From Palsa-459 sp035937595 (lineage in GTDB: Bacteria; Actinomycetota; Acidimicrobiia; Acidimicrobiales; RAAP-2): 32,653 nucleotides of DNA. The notes under the pieces are model-generated. The model was not told the origin of the DNA. It did not search any database and saw nothing but the letters and a program-made list of their open reading frames with translations. Of the stretch, positions 22,078 through 28,360 are shown one piece after another (position 1 is the stretch's first letter; every line of letters starts with the position of its first letter). The stretch covers positions 1-32,653 of the forward strand of contig DASZHS010000071.1 in the NCBI GenBank assembly GCA_035937595.1. Reading direction: 5' to 3'. Made by a program: the position numbers and the translations under genes.

Positions 22078-22352
22078 TCACGACGGCGGTGCTCAACTTC
22101 TTCCAGGGGATCGTGACGGGGCTGCTGTCCTTCCTGCCGGCGAGCTCGGGGCTGGGGCTGGCGAGCAAGGCGTCGTCGATCGTGTCGGACGGGCTGTTCC
22201 AGCACGTGGGCTGGTTGAACGACTACGTGCCGGTGGACCAGTTCCTGCTGGCGCTGGCGGTGGTGCTCGGGACGATCGGGGTCATGCTCTCGATCCGCGC
22301 GGCGTTGTGGTTCCTGCGCGCGGTGCACGTGCTCTCGGGGTCTGACGGGTGA
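22074..22352 (+). CDS. pVI-like two-helix minor coat protein
   Basis: 92 residues from GTG 22074 (GTGA overlap). A hydrophobic N-terminal segment (VLNFFQGIVTGLLSFLPA), a central amphipathic part (SKASSIVSDGLFQHVGWLN) and a C-terminal helix (FLLALAVVLGTIGVMLSI) followed by R-A-A-L-W-F-L-R. It directly follows the putative adsorption protein, as gene VI follows gene III in Ff-like phages, so a virion-end role is likely. The longer frame from 22032 is part of the upstream gene region. Confidence 0.68.
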   Translation: MITTAVLNFFQGIVTGLLSFLPASSGLGLASKASSIVSDGLFQHVGWLNDYVPVDQFLLALAVVLGTIGVMLSIRAALWFLRAVHVLSGSDG

Positions 22353-22540
22353 GCAGGTCTTGGCGCGCGACGCGTCGGTCGTTGGAGCGGGCGGTGCTGC
22401 GGGGTGGTCGGGCCCGCGGTGAGGCGTACCGGGAGCGGTTGGCCGTGGTGGCTGCGTGCCCGCACCTGTGGGCACCGGTGCCGGGTCGGTCTGAGTTTGA
22501 GCGGTGCGAGCGCTGTCGGTCGTGTCGGAGGGCGTCGTGA
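22349..22540 (+). CDS. 63-aa basic phage protein with Cys/His cluster
   Basis: Starts in a GTGA overlap. The N-terminal half is very basic (RSWRATRRSLERAVLRGGRARGE). The C-terminal half has CPHLW and CERCRSC, a C-x-H then C-x-x-C-x-x-C arrangement that could hold zinc. This is the phage's best small nucleic-acid-binding or regulatory candidate; no repressor is otherwise visible. The function is unknown. Confidence 0.6.
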   Translation: MSRSWRATRRSLERAVLRGGRARGEAYRERLAVVAACPHLWAPVPGRSEFERCERCRSCRRAS

Positions 22541-22635
22541 GGTACCGGTTCCGGTGGTGGCACTTCATCGCGCTGGTCGTGGTGTCCGCCGTGGTTCGTT
22601 CGTTCGTGTACGGGCACGTGCCCTGGGGGCACTGA
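22537..22635 (+). CDS. 32-aa single-helix phage protein
   Basis: GTG 22537 overlaps the previous stop (GTGA). The peptide begins MRYRFRWWHF, has one helix (IALVVVSAVVRSFV) and ends GHVPWGH. Its basic-aromatic start suggests an inside N-terminus. Unrecognised; supported by overlap on one side and a 1-nt gap to the next gene. Confidence 0.5.
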   Translation: MRYRFRWWHFIALVVVSAVVRSFVYGHVPWGH

Positions 22636-22636
22636 G

Positions 22637-22885
22637 GTGGTGACGCTGCTCGTGGCGTGGTGCGGGCTGGTCTGTCACGACGCCGCGAGCAGCAAGGCGG
22701 TGGGTCGGACCAGCCCGCACCACGCGGTGAGCCCGCTGGCGGGCGTCGGCGGGTCGCTCGGGCACGTGGCCGGCTCGCTGTTCCACGCGCTGTCGGGCGT
22801 GCTGCTGCTCGGGGGTGGTGTCGCAGTCGTGGGCGGGGCGCTGTTCGCCCTGGTGTTCGTGGTGAGGCTCCGAAGGGGTCCGTAG
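22637..22885 (+). CDS. 82-aa phage membrane protein
   Basis: GTG 22637 (or GTG 22640) begins an 82-residue protein. A first hydrophobic stretch (VTLLVAWCGLVC) may act as an uncleaved or cleaved signal. A polar middle (HDAASSKAVGRTSPHH) follows, then a strong helix (VLLLGGGVAVVGGALFALVFVV) and a basic end RLRRGP. No family recognised. The plan, small ectodomain plus anchor plus basic tail, is again that of a coat or assembly subunit. Confidence 0.6.
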   Translation: MVTLLVAWCGLVCHDAASSKAVGRTSPHHAVSPLAGVGGSLGHVAGSLFHALSGVLLLGGGVAVVGGALFALVFVVRLRRGP

Positions 22886-22945
22886 AGCTCGTGTCCCAGG
22901 TCGGCCGTCGGGCCGAGCAAGTGCGGTCGAGGTTGAGGGCGATGG

Positions 22946-23884
22946 GTGGTCGATCTTCTCCCGTCAGTAGCAGAGTCGTTCGCGGGCGGGGTGCTGCCGC
23001 CGCGGGGCGCGCCGTGGCCGGAAGCGTCGTTCGGTCCGGAGGGACTGATCCGCGGCCCCTGGGTGGCCCCGGCGGTGCGGGGTCGTTCGTACACCGTGGC
23101 GACGGCGGGTCAGGTCGTCGAGCTCCGGACGCGGTTCTTCGGTGAGTCGGCTCCTGGTGGTGGTGCGCGTGGGTGCGTGCACGGGTTCAGCGACAAGTCG
23201 CGGCGTCGGCTCTTCCGGACGTGCTCGGCGTTGCCCTGGGAGGTCTTCGGTCAGTCGCTGTTCGTGACGTTGACGTACCCGAAGCGCTTTCCGGTGGACG
23301 GGCGCCAGGTGAAGCGCAACCTGCACGCGTTCAGGTCGGCCTGGGTGCGCCAGTACGGGTCGGTGCAGGCGGTCTGGAAGCTGGAGTTTCAGCGGCGGGG
23401 TGCGCCGCACTTCCACCTGGCGGTGGTCATGAACGGCGACGTGGCGGAGTGCCGGCGGTGGGTCAGCCAGACGTGGTTCCGGATCGTGAGCTCGGGGGAC
23501 GCGAGGCACCTTCGCGCGGGCACGCAGGTCCAGGTCGCTCGCTCAAATCTCGCGGCGTACTTCGCGGGCTATGTGGGGAGTCACGCGAAGTCGAAGGCGT
23601 ACCAGCACCGGGTGCCGGAGGGCTTTGAAGAGGTGGGGCGCTTTTGGGGTTTGTGGGGAATGCGGCCGCAGTGGAGCGTCGAGCTCGTGGGGGCTCGAGA
23701 GTGGATCGAGCTCCGGCGGATGCTGTACTCGCTGGGTCGGTCGAAGGCGCGCGCGGAGGGCCGGTGCGTGCGACGTCGGCGCGGTCGGGTCCAGGGCGAG
23801 TGGCACCGCTACGACGGTGTGTCAGCGACGTTGCTGATCGCGCAGCTGCGGCGGGCGCCGGGGGTTGCGGTGCTGCGCAGCTGA
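22946..23884 (+). CDS. HUH-type rolling-circle replication initiator
   Basis: A 312-residue Rep. Motif 1 is FVTLTYP (106-112), motif 2 is the HUH metal-binding pair in GAPHFHLAVV (His155, His157), and motif 3 is NLAAYFAGYVGSHAKSK, with Tyr205 or Tyr209 as the likely DNA-attacking residue and Lys215/217 nearby. It would nick the double-stranded replicative form at the origin and join the 5' end covalently. GTG 22946 has GAGGG 6 nt upstream. A 60-bp gap precedes the gene, one of the few in the phage. The C-terminal third is basic (VRRRRGRVQ) and probably binds DNA. It serves both phage replication and ssDNA production. Confidence 0.87.
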   Translation: MVDLLPSVAESFAGGVLPPRGAPWPEASFGPEGLIRGPWVAPAVRGRSYTVATAGQVVELRTRFFGESAPGGGARGCVHGFSDKSRRRLFRTCSALPWEVFGQSLFVTLTYPKRFPVDGRQVKRNLHAFRSAWVRQYGSVQAVWKLEFQRRGAPHFHLAVVMNGDVAECRRWVSQTWFRIVSSGDARHLRAGTQVQVARSNLAAYFAGYVGSHAKSKAYQHRVPEGFEEVGRFWGLWGMRPQWSVELVGAREWIELRRMLYSLGRSKARAEGRCVRRRRGRVQGEWHRYDGVSATLLIAQLRRAPGVAVLRS

Positions 23885-23894
23885 GGGCACACTG

Positions 23895-24119
23895 GTGCGC
23901 GTGTCGGTGAGTCGGTGGTTCGCCCTGGCGTACGTCGTGGGTGCCGGCGCGGTGTTCTTCTGGATGCTCGCCGGTGTGAGCGCGTTGCTCGACGCGCGTC
24001 GTCCGGTGGCGCAACGACAGGTGATCGCGCCGGCGCTCTTCGCCGGTGTGGGCGTGGTGCTTTTCCTAGTCGCGGCCATCGCGGGGTTCGTCGGGTGGTC
24101 GCACGTCGCACATCTCTGA
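23895..24119 (+). CDS. 74-aa two-helix phage membrane protein
   Basis: GTG 23895 has GAGGG 7 nt upstream. Two hydrophobic helices (WFALAYVVGAGAVFFWMLAGV and PALFAGVGVVLFLVAAIAGFVGW) are separated by a short basic loop (LDARRPVAQRQ). It is the last phage gene. It might be an immunity/superinfection or assembly protein; there is no direct evidence. Confidence 0.6.
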   Translation: MRVSVSRWFALAYVVGAGAVFFWMLAGVSALLDARRPVAQRQVIAPALFAGVGVVLFLVAAIAGFVGWSHVAHL

Positions 24120-24149
24120 GCGGCTCGGCAGTACCGGAGAGAGCGACGG

Positions 24150-24173
24150 TCGCGCGCGTGGTGCAGCGCGCGA
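24150..24173 (+). repeat. 8-bp perfect stem-loop, candidate packaging signal or origin hairpin
   Basis: TCGCGCGC and GCGCGCGA flank an 8-nt loop (GTGGTGCA). An outer purine/pyrimidine pair (GAGAGAG with CTCTCTC) can extend the structure. It lies 30 nt behind the last phage gene, so terminator, packaging signal or origin are all possible. Confidence 0.5.
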
Positions 24174-24307
24174 TGCCGTGGTGTCTGGCTCCGCCCCTCT
24201 CTCTCTGAGCGCTCCTGGGTGCGTGTGGAGGGCGTCGCGTGAGGCCCACGGGCTCCGAAGGGCCGATTTCGCCAGGGGGCGCCTGACCGGGCTTGTCTCT
24301 GGGACAT

Positions 24308-24325
24308 AACTGCACGCGTGTAGTT
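24308..24325 (+). promoter_or_regulatory. 18-bp palindrome, possible operator
   Basis: AACTGCACG/CGTGTAGTT is symmetric except for one base pair. It precedes the TGTGAC/GTCACA pair and an extended -10-like TGTGCTACGGT (24345-24355). It may be the control region of the phage promoter, which in circular phage would read across attP into the gene at 16810. Confidence 0.4.
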
Positions 24326-24396
24326 CCACCCCTGTGACTCGCGGTGTGCTACGGTCACAACGACACACCAACAGGCAACCGCCGCAGACTCCAATG

Positions 24397-24415
24397 GTGA
24401 CACCGGTGGTGTCAC
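24397..24415 (+). repeat. Perfect hairpin beside the right att core
   Basis: GTGACACC pairs with GGTGTCAC around the loop GGT. It lies 5 nt before the core GAAACA, and in circular phage it would form the tip of a larger attP fold closed by the 24374-24384 / 16777-16787 stem. Confidence 0.6.
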
Positions 24416-24437
24416 TAAAAGAAACATTATCGGCGTT
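24410..24437. other. Right prophage junction (attR): Xer core and XerC arm, degenerate XerD arm
   Basis: The core GAAACA (24421-24426) and the arm TTATCGGCG (24427-24435) are identical to the left junction; together with AA they give a 17-bp direct repeat. The other arm (24410-24420, ending ACTAAAA) no longer matches the XerD arm (ending GACATAA). Here the XerC arm and flank to the right are host DNA and the XerD side is phage-derived, as expected after XerC-catalysed integration. Confidence 0.85.
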
Positions 24438-24554
24438 TACCCACGCCGAAGGACGCTGCCCCGCGCGGCCGCCCGCCACGGTGGGGTTCGGCCCTCTCCC
24501 ACCCGCTCGAGCCGGCCACGGCGGTCGCGGCCCGGCGTGCGACAGGATGACCCG

Positions 24555-24620
24555 ATGGCGGCCGTCGTCGACCTCCGGGGCTGCGCCGCGGGCACCTGGA
24601 CCGCACGGAGATCGACGTGA
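24555..24620 (+). CDS. Possible 21-aa leaderless leader peptide
   Basis: CAGGAT (24543-24548) stands 6 nt before ATG 24555, the same arrangement as the other leaderless starts here. The 21-codon frame starts MAAVVDLRGC and its TGA overlaps the GTG of the SGNH gene by 4 nt. It could be a translated leader that couples to the downstream gene. This is weak: a frame this short occurs easily by chance. Confidence 0.3.
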   Translation: MAAVVDLRGCAAGTWTARRST

Positions 24621-25408
24621 GCGCCGCCGTCGCGCGCGCACGCGGGCGGGGCGCGGTCGCGTGCCTGGTGGTCCTCCTCGGCCTGGGCACGGCCGTCGTC
24701 GCGGGAGGGGCCGCTGCCTCCCGGGCGGCGGCGACGCCGCGCCTCGCGCTCCTGCTCGGTGACTCGCTCACGACCGAGTCCGAGCCGGTCTTCGCCCCGC
24801 CGCCCGGGTGGGGGCTCAAGTTCGACGCGTGGCCGGGCATGGCTCCGTGCGACTGGCTGGCGGGGGTGCACCCGAACTTCTTCGACGATATGAAGCGGCA
24901 CCCGGCCGCGGTCGTCATCGAGACGGCGGGCAATGACGAGACGAGGTGCATGAAGGTGAACGGCGCGCTCCCTGCGGTCGGCTCCCCCGCCTTCCTCGGC
25001 CGCTACGAGAGCGCGCTCGCGACGATCATCTCCGTCGCGCACGCCGACGGGGCCGCCGTGATCCTGCTCGCGCCGCCCCCGATGATCGAGCCCCGCGTCG
25101 ACACGGCGATCAAGGCGGTCCTCGCCTGGGCGCAGCAGACCCAGCACGTCGAGGTCGCCTGGACGCCGCGCCTCGCCGTGGCGCTGTTCGGCACGTTCAC
25201 CGAGGTCCTCCCCTGCATGCACTTCGAGACGGCGAAGCTCGGCTGCTCCAAGGGCTGGATCCCCGTGCGGACGCTCAACACCAAGTACCACGTGCACTTC
25301 TGCCCCGCCGCCTACGAGTTCACGGCGCGGTTCACCTGCTCGGTGTACTCGAGCGGCGAGACGCGCTGGGCCCGGGCGACGATGCGGCTCCTGCGCCACC
25401 TCCCCTGA
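24617..25408 (+). CDS. Secreted SGNH/GDSL-type hydrolase-like protein
   Basis: 263 residues. A long hydrophobic N-terminal segment (GAVACLVVLLGLGTAVVAGGAAA) is a signal peptide or anchor. Block I is LALLLGDSLT (Ser50), the block II-like Gly is in AWPGMAPCDW, and block III is ETAGNDET (Asn106). A clear block V Asp-x-x-His near the C-terminus is missing; His in YHVHFCPAAY may serve instead. Six or more cysteines suggest disulfides outside the cell. Such enzymes usually de-esterify or transfer acyl groups on glycans or lipids. The start is GTG with GGAG 6 nt upstream. It is the first full host gene after the prophage. A paralogous SGNH gene follows. Confidence 0.72.
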   Translation: MSAAVARARGRGAVACLVVLLGLGTAVVAGGAAASRAAATPRLALLLGDSLTTESEPVFAPPPGWGLKFDAWPGMAPCDWLAGVHPNFFDDMKRHPAAVVIETAGNDETRCMKVNGALPAVGSPAFLGRYESALATIISVAHADGAAVILLAPPPMIEPRVDTAIKAVLAWAQQTQHVEVAWTPRLAVALFGTFTEVLPCMHFETAKLGCSKGWIPVRTLNTKYHVHFCPAAYEFTARFTCSVYSSGETRWARATMRLLRHLP

Positions 25409-25547
25409 CCGAGGAGGAGGCCGCCGGTGTGTACCCGTGCGGTGCGTGAAGGTCCGGCGCACCGCCGTCGCGCGGTGACCTGGGCGCACTCGGTATGGAA
25501 CACTGTCGCCCGACACTGACCGGGACGACGGGCTGAGCGAGGTGGCG

Positions 25548-26510
25548 GTGCGATCGAGGACGCGGGGCCGATTCGTGCGACGCGCTGGTGTCTCGGCCGT
25601 CGTCGCGGCCAGCTGCCTGCTCGCGGCGGGGCTCGCGGGCGCGAACGGTCGGCCGAGGCCCGGGACGGCCGCGCAGGTCGCGCACCTCGTCGCCGTCTCC
25701 CACGAGATCACCCAGGTGAGCCCGAGCGTCGCGGCGCAGCTGAGCGGACCGAGCGACGTCCCGCAGCGCTACTACCCCGCCGTCGCGAACGGCTGCAGCA
25801 CGGTGACCCGGTGCGTCTTCGGGGACGTGAGGGGCAAGCGGACGATCGTCGTCTTCGGTGACTCCCACGCGATGATGTGGGTCCCCGCCCTCGACCCGAT
25901 CGCGCGCCGGGCCGGCGACCGCCTCGTCGTCCTGTGGGCGCCGGCGTGCCCGGCGTCGATGGTGACCGGCTACGCCTACGTGGAGGAGGTGGTCACGACC
26001 AACGCCGAGTGCGCGTCGTGGAAGGCCACGCAGATCCACTCGATCCACGCGCTGCGCCCGACACTCGTCCTCATCGGGGAGCGCACGGGCGCGATCGTGC
26101 ACGCCGCGACCCACGCGAGGTTCACGACGGCCCAGTGGGAGGCGGGGCTCAAGGCCACTGTCACCCAGCTCAAGGCCGGGTTGCCGATGACGAAGGTCGC
26201 GGTGCTCGAGGACCTCGTCTTCTTCGACGCGGACGTCCCGGTGTGCCTCTCGGCGTACCCGTCGGCCGTCCAGAAGTGCTCGGTCCCAAACCCGAACCCG
26301 AAGTACCCCGGCCAGCAGGCGGCGGAGAGCGAGGTCGCGAGGGCGACCGGCGCCACCTTCGTGCGGACGCGGCAGTGGTTCTGCACGACGCACTGCTCCC
26401 CCATCGTCGGGAGCATCGTCACCTACTACAACGAGGGCCACGTCTCGGCCACGTACGCCGAGTTCCTCTCCGGCGTGCTCGGGACCGCGCTCGCACCGCT
26501 GCTGCACTGA
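25548..26510 (+). CDS. Secreted SGNH-domain protein (O-acyltransferase partner type)
   Basis: 320 residues. It has a basic start and signal helix (VSAVVAASCLLAAGLAGANG). The domain resembles the C-terminal SGNH domain of OafA/YrhL-type acyltransferases: VVFGDSHAMMWVPAL (Ser106, His107) and, near the end, YYNEGHVSATYAEFL (His298). The usual Asp of that last motif (D-x-x-H) is replaced; Asn-Glu-Gly-His is seen instead. Paired cysteines (NGCSTVTRC, CTTHC) suggest disulfides. Here the domain stands alone without the 10-TM acyltransferase part. GTG 25548 is preferred to GTG 25542 because GCGAGG sits 6 nt upstream. Inferred role: acylation or deacylation of a surface glycan. Confidence 0.78.
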   Translation: MRSRTRGRFVRRAGVSAVVAASCLLAAGLAGANGRPRPGTAAQVAHLVAVSHEITQVSPSVAAQLSGPSDVPQRYYPAVANGCSTVTRCVFGDVRGKRTIVVFGDSHAMMWVPALDPIARRAGDRLVVLWAPACPASMVTGYAYVEEVVTTNAECASWKATQIHSIHALRPTLVLIGERTGAIVHAATHARFTTAQWEAGLKATVTQLKAGLPMTKVAVLEDLVFFDADVPVCLSAYPSAVQKCSVPNPNPKYPGQQAAESEVARATGATFVRTRQWFCTTHCSPIVGSIVTYYNEGHVSATYAEFLSGVLGTALAPLLH

Positions 26511-26732
26511 GCCACGCTCGCAGGAGCCCACGACCACGGCGCCCCAACGACACCGCCGGCAGGCGCGCTCGAGCGCACCCGACCGCCACGGCGTGCCCAA
26601 CTCTCCTCCAATCGCGTGCACGCACCCAGCGGCGGCAGTACGTTCCGTGCATCGGCCCGCGTCGGTGACCTCAGGTCCTCCGGCGCGCGGCCGCTCCATC
26701 GACCAGTCCAGCTGCGCGAGCGCCGAGGAGCG
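26511..26732. other. Intergenic region, nothing clear
   Basis: About 220 nt between the SGNH gene and a small doubtful gene. I see no coding signal on either strand and no strong hairpin. Confidence 0.4.
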
Positions 26733-26990
26733 GTGATCCCAGAGCCCGTGGTGCACCGCTCGAGTGAGGTCCCTGACGACGCGGCGGCGCCGAGCGCAGC
26801 GGCGCCCGGCGAGGACCCCGCGGACCGCGGGCCGTGGAGCTGGGCGGTGACCTGGGGCGTGCTCGCGCGCCCCGGCTTCGTGGTCGAGCACGTGGTCGCC
26901 TTCGATGCCGACGAGGCCCTCGTCCTCGCCGCGCAACGGCGCCCCGAGCTCGAGCGCCCGCAGGTCGCCTTCGTCGTGACGGCTCGCTGA
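26733..26990 (+). CDS. Small hypothetical protein, about 85 aa
   Basis: The frame ends in a protein-like stretch WSWAVTWGVLARPGFVVE and FDADEALVLAAQRRPELERP, with alternating hydrophobic and charged residues unlike an accidental high-GC frame. GTG 26733 has GAGGAG only 2 nt upstream; GTG 26748 or 26751 are alternatives. The N-terminal part is low-complexity Ala/Pro/Asp. No family is recognised, and the reality of the gene is moderate at best. Confidence 0.4.
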   Translation: MIPEPVVHRSSEVPDDAAAPSAAAPGEDPADRGPWSWAVTWGVLARPGFVVEHVVAFDADEALVLAAQRRPELERPQVAFVVTAR

Positions 26991-27054
26991 GCGTCCCCGC
27001 CGCCGTCGCGCGGTAGACCCTCGCGAGCGGGTGGCGGGCTGCAACACTGGTCAC

Positions 27055-27519
27055 GTGGCACGTCTCGGCGGCCGTCTCGCCCCGGTGCTCTCGGTGCGCG
27101 AGCCCGCGAGGAGCGCGGCGTGGTACGTCGAGGTGTTCGGCTTCGAGGTCCGGCGCGAGTTCTCCGGCCCCGACGGCCGCGTGCTCGACGTCTGCATGGT
27201 CCACCCCGGCACCGGCATCGAGCTGTGCCTCGTCGGGCACCGGTCGAACGCCGGCGAGCCCTTCAGCGAGTCGCGCACCGGCCTCGACCACCTGGAGTTC
27301 CTCGTCGACGACCGGGTCGATCTCGACGAGTGGGCCGCGCGCCTCGACGAGCTGGACGTGGCACATTCCGGCGTGAAGGTCGCGCCCGCCTCGAGGAACG
27401 CGATGGTGACGTTCCGCGATCCCGACAACATCCAGCTCGAGCTGTTCTGGCACGCCCCGGACGCGCACCGAGCGACCGGCGGCCACGCGCACGGCTCCAA
27501 CGGCACCGAGGTGCGCTGA
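27055..27519 (+). CDS. VOC (glyoxalase/dioxygenase) superfamily protein
   Basis: 154 residues with two beta-alpha-beta-beta-beta modules. The first is LAPVLSVREPARSAAWYVEVFGFEVRRE; the second has TGLDHLEFLVDD, with His79 as metal ligand, and FRDPDNIQLELFW, with Glu129 as another. The family includes glyoxalases, isomerases and extradiol dioxygenases; the short single-unit form works as a dimer. The GTG start lacks a Shine-Dalgarno. AACACT ends 6 nt before it, so the mRNA may be leaderless. An SDR gene follows 57 nt later. The substrate is unknown. Confidence 0.87.
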   Translation: MARLGGRLAPVLSVREPARSAAWYVEVFGFEVRREFSGPDGRVLDVCMVHPGTGIELCLVGHRSNAGEPFSESRTGLDHLEFLVDDRVDLDEWAARLDELDVAHSGVKVAPASRNAMVTFRDPDNIQLELFWHAPDAHRATGGHAHGSNGTEVR

Positions 27520-27547
27520 GCCGACCGACGGCGTCGGTCGCCGCGCC

Positions 27548-27576
27548 TACAGTCGGGCCTCGACCAAGGAGGCGTC
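27548..27576 (+). promoter_or_regulatory. -10 box and strong ribosome binding site of the SDR gene
   Basis: TACAGT (27548-27553) is a good actinobacterial -10 hexamer. AAGGAGG (27566-27572) follows and stands 4 nt before GTG 27577, fixing the start of the SDR gene. Confidence 0.45.
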
Positions 27577-28347
27577 GTGGGCGACCTGTTCTCGATCCGT
27601 GGCAAGACCGCACTCGTGACCGGCGGCAGCCGGGGCATCGGCGAGATGATCGTGCGCGGCTTCGTGGACGCGGGCGTCAAGGTCTACATCTCGTCTCGGA
27701 AGGCGGACGTCTGCGAGGCGCTCGCCGAGGAGCTGCGCGACCAGGGCGGCGACGCGACCGCCCTGCCCGCGGACCTGTCGACCGAGCCGGCGTGCGCGGC
27801 GCTCGCCGGCGAGCTCGAGGGCCGAGAGGCCGCGCTCGACATCCTCGTGAACAACGCGGGGGCCACCTGGGGCGCCCCCCTCGAGGAGTTCGACGAGGCC
27901 GCGTGGGAGCGGGTCCTCTCGCTCAACGTGAAGGGCGTGTTCTTCACGACGCGGTACCTGCTGCCGCTGCTCGAGGCGGCGTCGCGACCCGACGAGCCCG
28001 CGAGGGTGATCAACATCGGGTCCATCGACGGCGTCCGCGCGCCGACGCTCGAGACGTACTCCTACTCGGCGTCCAAGGCCGCCGTGCACATGCTCACGCG
28101 ACACCTCGCCAAGCGCCTCGCGCCGAGGGTCACGGTCAACGCGATCGCACCGGGACCCTTCCCGTCGAAGATGATGCGCTCGACGCTCGAGGCGTTCGGT
28201 GACCAGATCGCCGCCGCGGCCCCCATGAAGCGGATCGGCCGGGCGCCCGACATGGCGGGCGCGGCGATCTACCTCGCCTCGCCCGCCGCGTCGTACGTCA
28301 CCGGTGCGGTCCTGCCCGTCGACGGCGGGATCGCGACGCTCAGCTGA
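27577..28347 (+). CDS. Short-chain dehydrogenase/reductase (SDR)
   Basis: 256 residues, a classical SDR that oxidises or reduces a carbonyl/alcohol with NAD(P)(H). The Rossmann glycine motif is TGGSRGIG (15-22), NNAG is at 92-95, and the catalytic set is Ser149 (INIGSIDG), Tyr163 and Lys167 (YSASK). PADLS after the second strand and VNAIAPGPFPSKM after the last are also typical. The Arg at 19 in the Gly loop and Arg41 after strand 2 suggest NADP preference. The C-terminus VTGAVLPVDGGIATLS is the usual end. The gene converges with the HtrA-type gene, only 13 bp apart. Confidence 0.93.
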   Translation: MGDLFSIRGKTALVTGGSRGIGEMIVRGFVDAGVKVYISSRKADVCEALAEELRDQGGDATALPADLSTEPACAALAGELEGREAALDILVNNAGATWGAPLEEFDEAAWERVLSLNVKGVFFTTRYLLPLLEAASRPDEPARVINIGSIDGVRAPTLETYSYSASKAAVHMLTRHLAKRLAPRVTVNAIAPGPFPSKMMRSTLEAFGDQIAAAAPMKRIGRAPDMAGAAIYLASPAASYVTGAVLPVDGGIATLS

Positions 28348-28360
28348 CCGTCTGGGTCCG

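Larger units (their letters stand above)
16767..24420 (+). mobile_element. Complete filamentous-phage-like (inovirus) prophage integrated at dif
   Basis: The 7,654 bp from one Xer core (GAAACA at 16767) to the base before the next (24421) hold a compact, one-directional gene set. It contains a possible ssDNA-binding protein, very small membrane proteins, a coat protein with signal peptide, one helix and a basic tail, a Zot ATPase, a large exported C-anchored protein, a pVI-like protein, a HUH replication initiator, and a structured noncoding region. Gene order (coat, minor coat, Zot) and size match inoviruses, and almost every gene overlaps its neighbour. There is no integrase, terminase, capsid or tail gene and no secretin. 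Flanking dif-type sites indicate use of host XerC/D. Propionibacterium phage B5 is an established actinobacterial filamentous phage. Confidence 0.9.
24120..24420 (+). other. Phage noncoding region: hairpins, probable origin and packaging signals
   Basis: Three hundred nt with no gene, in the place and of the size expected for an inovirus intergenic region. It holds a stem TCGCGCGC/GCGCGCGA (24150-24157 with 24166-24173), enclosed by GAGAGAG (24137-24143) and CTCTCTC (24197-24203). Next come a near-perfect 18-bp palindrome (24308-24325), an inverted pair TGTGAC (24333-24338) and GTCACA (24354-24359), an 11-mer complementary to the other prophage end (24374-24384), and a perfect hairpin (24397-24415) beside the att core. 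Nick site, packaging signal and promoter cannot be told apart by eye. Confidence 0.6.

Noticed and set aside
16767..24420. Interpretation as a plasmid or integrative conjugative element with a HUH relaxase
   Set aside because: The HUH protein is small and Rep-like. There is no type IV secretion set, while coat, Zot and tiny coat-like genes are present in inovirus order.
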